The notes beneath the pieces were generated by a model. The model was not told the origin of the DNA. It saw nothing but the letters and a program-made list of their open reading frames with translations, and ran no database searches. The position numbers were made by a program, and so were the translations under genes. Shown one piece after another: positions 56,752 through 64,000 of a stretch of DNA of 64,000 nt. Numbering within the stretch: the first letter of the stretch is position 1; each line of letters starts with the position of its first letter. This stretch comes from Manihot esculenta. Its lineage: Eukaryota > Streptophyta > Magnoliopsida > Malpighiales > Euphorbiaceae. The DNA lies in contig NC_035172.2 in the NCBI RefSeq assembly GCF_001659605.2, positions 19,965,051-20,029,050 on the forward strand. The letters run 5' to 3'.

Positions 56752-58840
56752 TGTAACGACCCAGAATCCAGACTGCTACCGGTGCTAGGATTCAGATTGA
56801 CTTAAAGTCACTGGAACCCGTAGCAAGCCTACTAAACATCCTGTGTACCTGATAAAATCCCATACATGATCATACATTTTCATAAAACTTAAAACATTTC
56901 ACGAACTAAGGCCTGACCTGTGCATGCATCATATCTGTATACATAAAATCCACACTAGAGCCCTCATCAAATGCTCTAGAATGGTAACCATTACATGCCT
57001 CAAGCTTGGTTCAAACATAACTCATCATTAAAAACTTTTACATAAAGATCATGAACAACAGGGATTACAAAACTATCATTAGGGCAAAGCACAATTCTAA
57101 TCCATAAGATATTATATGTCCATTACTATTCTATTACATTAAAACTGTACCAAAAGCTATACTGACTCTCCCAAGCTATCTGCGCTCCTGCAAACCTGGG
57201 GTTAGGGGAAAGAGATAATCTACAAGAGCCTAGTGAGCAGAACATAAAAATGGTTTGATAATCATATGCTCATATGGAACGCATCACAACATAAACAATA
57301 CACGTCAAGATGGATGTGTCACCAGTAACCCTCTATATAATCCAATGTGCCCGGCCCACTACGGGTGCTCCTCAGGACTTTCGCTTAAACATAACATAAC
57401 ATATCCAATATGCCAGGGGTGTAGGATGGGCCTCACTTGGACTTTCCCTTACATAATGCCAGGGGCGTAGAATGGGCCTCTCCTAGACTTTCATATCGTA
57501 TCATACCATATCATATTATATCATATCATATCGAGGGCTAGTGGGTCATCCAACATCCATCCACAACAACAATAAATTATGCAATGCATTATATTCGTGA
57601 ATTCTAATGCAAAACAACCTAGTATATAAACATGGCATTCATGATGCATGAACATGCTTAAAAAGTTTGATTTGCTTTAAAATAATAGATTAGTTTAGTT
57701 CTACTCACCTCTGGCCAATGTTTGACTAAAACTGTAGCAGCTGTCTCGCTACTGGCCTTTACGGTCTCCTTGGTCCGATCCTACACAGGTAGACTCAAAT
57801 GAGGGACCAAACATAACTATTACATGATTCTAAACAACTCCCCAAAACCCCCTAAAACATACCAAAATATGAATATAAAACAAGCAAAGGAAGGTTGAGC
57901 AGAGGACTTTCGGTGGCAGGTTCGGCGGCCGAAGGTCCTCCACAGATCCCAAAGTCATGCTTTCGGGGGCAGATTAGGTGGCCAAAAGGCTACCTCCTAT
58001 GTAGGTTCGGCTGCCGAACCCTGCTTCGGCGGCTGAACCTGGATTCTCTAGCAAGGCAGAACCCAAAACTGCCCTATGCGTTCAGCCTCCAAAACTTCTC
58101 AAATCCTCACATCCAACCTTTCAAAACATGTATACTCACTCAAACATGCACAAGGGGCATAAAACTAGCCTAAACCTTAACAAACAACTATAAAACATCA
58201 CAAGAGCAAGCATTTATCATCAAAACTAACATAAACCACCCTAACACTTTAGATCTAACCAAAACATGCATTTTTTAACCCTTAACCCTTTTTAAAACTT
58301 ACTTAAAACACAGAAAAAGGCTAGGATCTACACTTACCTTTTGAAGACCTAAGGTAGAAGTGACCCAAGCTTGGAGTTGAGTAGAAACGGTCTTCGGAGG
58401 TCTCCAAACTTTAAATCTTGGATTTAGGCTCAAATCTTCAAAAACGAGGAAAAATTTATGAATATTTTGAATGAAAAACAACAAAATCAACAATGGAAGG
58501 GCAATAACTCACCTTTGCCCGAAAATGGAGAGAGAAACTCTCATATTTTTGGACTGGAGGCCTCTTATAGGTGGCTGACTAGACCACCTTCGGGGGCCGA
58601 AAGGAGAGCTTTCGCGGCAGCACCATGTTCGGCGGCCGAACCTGGGCTTTCCTTCCAAAACATTTTTCTTTCTTTTAAAAATTTCTTCCACACAAAAACC
58701 AACAGTAAAATCATAAAATTCATTTTGTGAAAAACTTATTTTACCCTTCCAAGAGGTTCCGACATTCGAGATTCCGGATTCCAACGAGAATTCCATCGGA
58801 AGGTTGGAATTTCGATGCTGGAGTCTAGCCGGGTATTACA
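56752..58840 (-). repeat. Element F 5' LTR (2089 bp)
   Basis: It starts TGTAACGACCC and ends TATTACA. It contains the hairpin with arms CTAGAGC and GCTCTAG near 56953-56980, an ATATC-type simple repeat near 57500-57532, a few palindromes and a minus-strand TATA-like TATAAGAGG at about 58561-58569. It lacks the K insertion. Confidence 0.93.
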
Positions 58841-59143
58841 CCAGACGTCTCATATGCATTAAGCACAATAAGCATATATCATGCAGATCCCAGTGAAAGT
58901 CACTGGACAACTGTTAAGAATATCCTAAAGTACCTTAGAAGGACTAAGGATGCATTCCTAGTTTATGGAGGTTTGGAAGACAAGCTAGTTGTAAAAGGCT
59001 ACACAGATGCTAGTTTCCAAATCGATATAGATGGCTTCAGATCGCAGTCAGGATTCGTATTCACTTTAAATGGTGGAGCTGTTAGCTAGAAAAGTTTTAA
59101 GCAAAGCACTGTAGTAGATTCTACAATAGAAGCCGAGTATATA
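58841..59143 (+). pseudogene. Copia G RNase H region
   Basis: After the repeated CCAGA the copia protein continues with VSYALSTISIYHADPSESHW, NILKYLRRTKD, the RNase H core GYTDASFQIDIDGFRSQSGF and STIEAEYI. One TAG replaces Trp in AVSWKSFKQ. The sequence stops at EAEYI where remnant H1 begins, so the last residues and the 3' LTR are missing. Confidence 0.9.
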
Positions 59144-59757
59144 TGATAGCGGTTGTCGAAGCCGTAAAAAATAATCCTAATATCAATCAACAAAATAATT
59201 TGTAGATAGTGGCGATAGGGCCGAACCACAGGGATTTGACACTAAAGATCTTCCTAATTATGACTTGGACAAGTAAATAACAAAAACAAATAAAAGGAGG
59301 GAGGTTCGTTCTGATGATAATGTATTGAAACCAAAGAGAAAGCAAAGAGTGAGAGAAAGCAATAATTTAAAATGAGTACATCAATGGGAGAAGGACTATA
59401 GTTGAAGTATGGATCTTATTTCAGCTGTTTAGAATTGATCATTGATTCTTTGATACTCCTATTTATTTCAATAAATTAGTTTAGGTTATGAAAGACGCTT
59501 CTCACAATCAAATTTCTCCTTTGTTTTAGTTTGACTAGGAAACGTTCGCTAATCAAACACTAGTTAACAAGTTGCCAAGGAACGTCCTTGGAGTTTTTTA
59601 CTTTTCAACTGTTAACTACATTAAGACTTAGAGAAACCTAATTCTAACCTTGCCAACCGCGTGGTCAAGTTTAGATTATGCAACCAAGTGTGCTTGTGTT
59701 CAAACAATCTAAGCAATTACGGATCTAAATTATTTAAACTAACAATTTATCTCAGAT
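59144..59757 (-). repeat. Athila/Tat-like LTR remnant H1
   Basis: On the plus strand it starts TGATAGCGGTTGTCGAAGCC and follows the layout of element E's LTR (the GAAAGACGCTTCTCAC and GCCAAGGAACGTCCTTGG stretches). It ends abruptly near 59757. No primer site is found next to it, and no duplication can be matched. Confidence 0.72.
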
Positions 59758-60235
59758 GTTTTTTGCCATTATTTTCTTCCATAGTTCATAATACATTCTA
59801 GCAGTTGCCAATCATGGAAAATCAATGTTACTCTTAAATCACTTTTAATCAACAAAAATTATCTTATGGCAGTGATGTTTTCATTACTAGAATTCTTTGT
59901 TGAAATTTCTTTATTTCCTGCAAATTCAATCTCTTATCAGGAACTTCAACGGCAAATCCACTAGACAACCAAATTGAAGCCTTGCAGTCATTAAGTCTGC
60001 CCTTATGACCTTAGTAAATCCACTAGACAACACTCACATCCCATTACAGATGTTGGAAACAATATTGATAGCCAATCATTTGCCAATAACGCATATCCTT
60101 TACACAGCAAGTATCCCAATACCCACTGAACCAATAACAAAAGCAAAATAATGAAAATCTACTCAATTTTTCAAGAACATATCTGCAAATTCTGTAGCAT
60201 TGTAAATGAAAAGTATCGAATCCATCAATTTAAAA
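59758..60235. other. Unassigned AT-rich segment
   Basis: Between two LTR remnants lies about 480 bases with no coding potential and no similarity that I can identify elsewhere in the window. It may be internal sequence of one of the flanking elements. Confidence 0.4.
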
Positions 60236-61546
60236 TTTACTTCCCTTTTCTTAATTGGTAAGAACTTGTAGATAGGGTGAGTGAGTATCGATCCCACAGA
60301 GACCTCAATTCTATTTAATTTAAATGAACAATATGAAATAGAAAAATAGTTTAATACGAAAAGTGATAAGAAGATAATTTTTTATGAAAGTGGTTGTGCC
60401 TTGAGCAAGCCAATAAAAATAAATTTAAAAGAAAATAATAATAATAAACAAAACAATTGAAACTTGAGAAACAAATAAATAGTTAAAACTTTTAGCTGAA
60501 GGTAATCAAATTGAGGTATTTTGCAGATGATCATTGGTTAGAAAAATAATTCATGTTATTATCTATTGTTTAGTTATAATGGTCAAACACGCGAATCCCA
60601 CTAATTCTTCCTAATGAATAAATTAATCCGCTTCGCGCTTAAATTAATTTCTAGTCAACTAACAACCCCAACACACGTGCAGATTTAATTAGTCAACTGC
60701 ATTAAGAGAGAAAAACTTAAACTTGATCAATAAAAACACGCGAATTATTTAAATCAAATCTGCCAATTTCTTAACATAAACTAATATGTTAATTGCTACT
60801 TATTATTAACTCAATTAAAAAATTATGAATTTAATTAGATTAATTAGCTATAGGTTGTTTTCCTAAGAGATTCAATAGGCCTCTTGAATTCTCAAGAAAA
60901 CAACATTGGAGGTGGTGTTCTTCGAAATCATAAATTGACAGAAAATAGAAATAAGATGAAGAGAATTGAAGTGCATAACCTCACAACTTGAACAAACCTC
61001 AATTTAATTTAACTTTCAACTGAAAATAATTGTTTAGCCACTCATGACCATAATAAAATTATAACAACTAAGCAAAAGAAGAAGAAGAAGAAGAAGAAAA
61101 GAAGAAGGGGGGCAGCAAGAGAGGAAAGGAGGGAGAGAGGTAGAATATGATTCTCTGGGTTTAATGCTAGGAGCCTTTATATGGGTACAAAAGGATAAAA
61201 CTTAATAGTTTAAAATAAAATCTACTACTCCTATCTTATCTCTATCTTAATCTTATCTCTATCCTAATATGATTGAGTTTGATTCAACTTTGAAGTTGAT
61301 CTTATCCTTACTTAGGTGGCAAAATCTATCTTATCTTCTCATCGCCTTGGGCTACAAGTTTGGTCAAGGTTATAGCCTCCCAGTATAAAAAATCCTTTAA
61401 TTCAACCTTTTTTCGTTCATTTTCTCAACTTCTACTCACAAACCTGTCCAAAATTAAATTCAAATTAAAACTAAATATTTATATTAAAATTATAGTAAAA
61501 TCAAGGAATTAAATGAGGAACAAATTGTGAGTTTTGCAACTCATCA
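60236..61546 (-). repeat. Athila/Tat-like LTR remnant H2
   Basis: On the minus strand it starts TGATGAGTTGCAAAACTC at 61546 and its far end contains the GTAGATAGGGTGAG region typical of the end of these LTRs. The first 180 bases resemble element L (16420-16617). It may be the 5' LTR of the element whose 3' end is L, but no primer site is seen. Confidence 0.6.
61077..61107. repeat. GAA microsatellite
   Basis: A run of AGA/GAA triplets with one interruption, inside remnant H2. Confidence 0.85.
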
Positions 61547-61911
61547 GTAAAATTACAATTTTTATATGGATATTCTACCGCAAACCAGTACCAAGTAATT
61601 ATAACCACAAATTGTTCCATTCAACAAATTCACAGAGACAGATAGCTCAAGATTCATATTCTCATACAAGTCAAGTCAACCATAGCAGAATAACTTTGAA
61701 TCAACTCACATTAAATTCACTATAAAATAAACTAACAAACATTTTATTTCCTTTCATTTGCAAATCAGTTTAGATACAAAGTTGAGTAACTATTTCCCTT
61801 CATTGTACAAAACCATACATACATAGCAAACCACACCACTAGTATACTCATTAATATTAATTTCTTAACCAATTTTTTCCTATATAACTCAACATGCATA
61901 TGTTGAATTCT
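61547..61911. other. AT-rich stretch downstream of the GRF gene
   Basis: There is no recognisable coding sequence or repeat. It may include the 3' untranslated region of the minus-strand GRF gene. Confidence 0.45.
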
Positions 61912-62383
61912 CTAAATCAGCTTGTCCTTTTCTCCATTCAATACATAAATTTCTTTTTTTCTTTCCAGCAAATTTTCTTCTACAAGATTCAACTTAATCT
62001 CCATTGAGCACTTGTTATCTTCTTTGAATGCAATGAGAGCTTCCAAAGCTTTCAGTTTATCAAATATCACATCAAATACAATCCTCTCTCTGGATTCTTG
62101 TAGCATTTCATAATCAAAACAAACAAAAAAATTACAGTTACTTAGCCGCATATCAAATAGCACTTAAATTAATAATATTTATTTTACCTATATTGTAAAA
62201 AAATTTAATAGCAAAATACATTAATTTAGAATGCATTACCTTCCTTAAAGGGCAAGAGTAGAATCTTTTCCCTGTATTTCTCCTTGTATATGAAATAAGG
62301 AGATGGGCATGAACATTATGCACATGACAGATTACACGACTACCACTGGTTGTGGTTGATGAAGAACAAGTTACATTAGACAT
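61912..62383 (-). CDS. Putative GRF-type zinc-finger gene, two exons
   Basis: Exon 1 is 62220-62383 and exon 2 is 61912-62140, with a 79-base AT-rich intron that begins GT and ends AG; the two phases fit and give 130 residues. The protein has a Ser-rich N-terminus, then SRVICHVHN, ISYTRRNTGKRFYSCP and, across the intron, NCNFFVCFDYEM, followed by a charged helix (ERIVFDVIFDKLKALEAL) likely to form a coiled coil. This matches small plant proteins with a GRF zinc finger and a C-terminal coiled coil. The second zinc ligand of the expected CxC pair appears to be Val, so the finger may be defective. It is the only candidate host gene here. An alternative donor at 62239 would put the exons out of phase. 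Confidence 0.6.
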
Positions 62384-63248
62384 TATTTTTGACGCACCGA
62401 AAAGTAAGAGTTCTTGATGTGAAGAAGGATACTTCAAATTGATTGCATTTGGAAGGAACTCACTGCCATGTTAAATGCCCCTTCGGTTACTGTTGTGTTT
62501 GAGATTTATAGAATTAGGGATTTATTTGAATTGGGATAGAGCTTCAATTTGGAGATTTTAATGAGGTTAACTATGGGTTAACCTTGGGTTATAATTTACT
62601 TAGGTGTAAATTAAAAAATATTAGAATTAATCCATGTAGGATGCCATGTGGCTTCAAAAAAAATCTAGTGAAAATTGATTCTGGCAGTTAGCTAAAATTG
62701 AGGCAAATTTGAAAAGATTGGCTTTATTGTTCAAGATTTTAAGAATAGGATATAATTATGAAAAGTCGTAAACCTTTGCATTTTTTTTGTCCAATATACC
62801 TTAATTAAAAAATTGTATTTCTTAATCTCTATGAAAAAGCAAAACGGATAAAAATTATGAGATAGAGGAAGTACTATTTAGTCTCTGTAGTGTGAGAAAA
62901 TTTATTAATTGATTACTTAGTTTTGTTAAAATGCATAGTAATTAGTTCTTCCGAATTGAGGGTATTTTAAACTTTTGTTCAACACATATGACTAAAGTTA
63001 ATAGAGTTAATATAAAAACTAATTAGTAAACTTTTAAAACCTCTTGAGTATTTTAATATATTTTTTAAAATTGAAAAACTAATTAGTGAATTTTGACTAA
63101 ATAATACTTTTTCTAATAAATAATTTGACATAATGATGAGGAGACTCTGCCATCCTCTCAAATTAATGATGATTTCTATTCATTTTCAGCCATTTAACAC
63201 TTCAAATTTTTTGTTCAATGATAACAATAAAAAATATATTATATTAAT
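62384..63248. other. AT-rich intergenic DNA
   Basis: About 870 bases upstream of the GRF gene with no transposon structure, ORF or repeat that I recognise. It would include the promoter of that gene if it is expressed. Confidence 0.5.
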
Positions 63249-64000
63249 TGTGACGACCCGGAAACTGGACCTCTACCGGCGCTAGGATTCAGATCGACTT
63301 AAGGTCACCGGAGTCCGTAGCAAGCCTACTATACATTCTGTATACTTGATAAAATCCCATACATGATCATACATTATCACAAAAACTTAAACATTTCATG
63401 AACCATGGCTCGACCTGTGCATGTATCAAAACTGAAAACATAAAACCCATACTAGAGCTCTCATCAAATGCTCTAGTATGGTAAACATCACATGCCTCAA
63501 GCTTGGTTCAAACATAACTCATAATTTAAAACTTTTACATAAGGATCATGTTAATAGGGATTACAAAGATAAAAACTAGGGCAGAGCATAATTCTAATCC
63601 ATTAAACAATACATGTCCACAACTATACTATTATATTTGTCTATACCAGCTATAATGCCGACTTTCCGAGCTATCCTTGACCCTGCAAACCTGGGGTTAG
63701 GGGAAAGGAATAAGCTACAAGAGCCTAGTGAGCTGAACATAAAAATAGTTTAATAAACATATGCTCGTATGAAATGTGTCACAACACAAACAATTCACAT
63801 CAAGATGGACTTATCACTAGTAACCCTCTACATATTTCAATAGTGCTCGCCCCTCGACGGAGCTCCTTAGGACTTCCTCTTAAACATAACATAACATATC
63901 CATAATGCCAGGAGCGTAGAATGGGTCTCGACCTAGATTTTCTCTTACATATTGCCAGGGGCGTAGAATGGGCCTCACCTGGACTTCCGTATCATATCAT
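63249..64000 (-). repeat. Gypsy LTR M (F-like family), partial
   Basis: It starts TGTGACGACCCGG and aligns by eye with the F LTRs, including the hairpin with arms ACTAGAGC and GCTCTAGT (about 63461-63487), the AACCTGGGGTTAGGGGAAAG stretch and the GCCAGGGGCGTAGAATGGG unit. It runs past the window end. The left flank is TTAAT. Confidence 0.88.

Larger units (their letters stand above)
26305..58840 (-). mobile_element. Ty3/Gypsy element F (Tekay/Del-like), host of K and of the E/I/D/J stack
   Basis: LTRs lie at 26305-29808 (with solo LTR K inside) and 56752-58840. The duplication CCAGA is perfect at 26300-26304 and 58841-58845, splitting the copia RT/RNase H junction. The polyprotein is cut at 30407/52045 by element E with duplication CCTGC. 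F has many stops and deletions and appears much older than C. Confidence 0.93.
17074..59143 (+). mobile_element. Ty1/copia element G, decayed host of insertions C and F
   Basis: Copia pol pieces lie at 17176-17482, 24285-26304 and 58841-59143 and join into one domain order: pre-integrase, integrase, RT, RNase H. They are separated by two Gypsy elements with perfect duplications (AAACC and CCAGG-type CCAGA). gag and protease are missing on the left and the 3' LTR is missing on the right, where remnant H1 begins. Confidence 0.88.

Noticed and set aside
62240..62383. Splicing the GRF gene at the GT at 62239
   Set aside because: This donor would leave exon 2 out of frame. The GT at 62219 keeps the frame and gives the expected spacing before the last Cys.

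Overview
This window is a block of plant nuclear DNA made almost entirely of LTR retrotransposons inserted into one another. The evidence for a plant is the kind of element: chromodomain-bearing Ty3/Gypsy (Tekay/Del-like) elements with 2.1-2.4 kb LTRs and an initiator-Met tRNA primer site, Athila/Tat-like elements with a tRNA-Asp primer site, a Ty1/copia element and a TRIM-type miniature LTR element. The LTR style reminds me of Euphorbiaceae such as cassava, but that is an impression and not a demonstration. The only candidate non-transposon gene is a short two-exon GRF-type zinc-finger gene on the minus strand near 62 kb.

Layout. (1) 1-16364: Gypsy element A (+). Its 5' LTR end and gag to RNase H region are of one type and its chromodomain tail and 3' LTR of another; the integrase core is missing at the join. 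Gypsy B (-, 5926-15768) sits inside A's 3' LTR and carries a TRIM segment between two primer binding sites. (2) 16365-17073: 3' end of an Athila/Tat-like element L (-). (3) 17074-59143: a decayed copia element G (+) that hosts two insertions: Gypsy C (-, 17483-24284, TSD AAACC) and Gypsy F (-, 26305-58840, TSD CCAGA). F holds an Athila/Tat solo LTR K (27684-29081) and a pol-less Athila/Tat element E (-, 30408-52044, TSD CCTGC). E's 3' LTR holds a solo LTR I of the C family (32223-46647, TSD AAGAC/AAGAT). I in turn holds full-length Gypsy D (-, 32835-42581, TSD ATTCT) and solo LTR J (+, 43052-45286, TSD CATAA/CTTAA). (4) 59144-61546: two Athila/Tat LTR remnants. (5) 61547-63248: AT-rich low-copy-looking DNA with the GRF gene. 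(6) 63249-64000: the start of another F-like LTR running off the window.

None of the transposon coding regions is intact. B and D are complete in domain order but carry stops or frameshifts; F and G are much more decayed; C lacks reverse transcriptase and integrase yet has nearly identical LTRs, so it was probably mobilised in trans quite recently. Many nonsense codons are CAG to TAG, as expected from deamination at methylated CHG sites. The most unusual signals are exchanges between families (chimeric element A, TRIM sequence in the leader of B and C and in the LTRs of the C family), a long Gag-like frame without pol in E, and arrays of short palindromes and hairpins in the same LTR position in unrelated Gypsy families.
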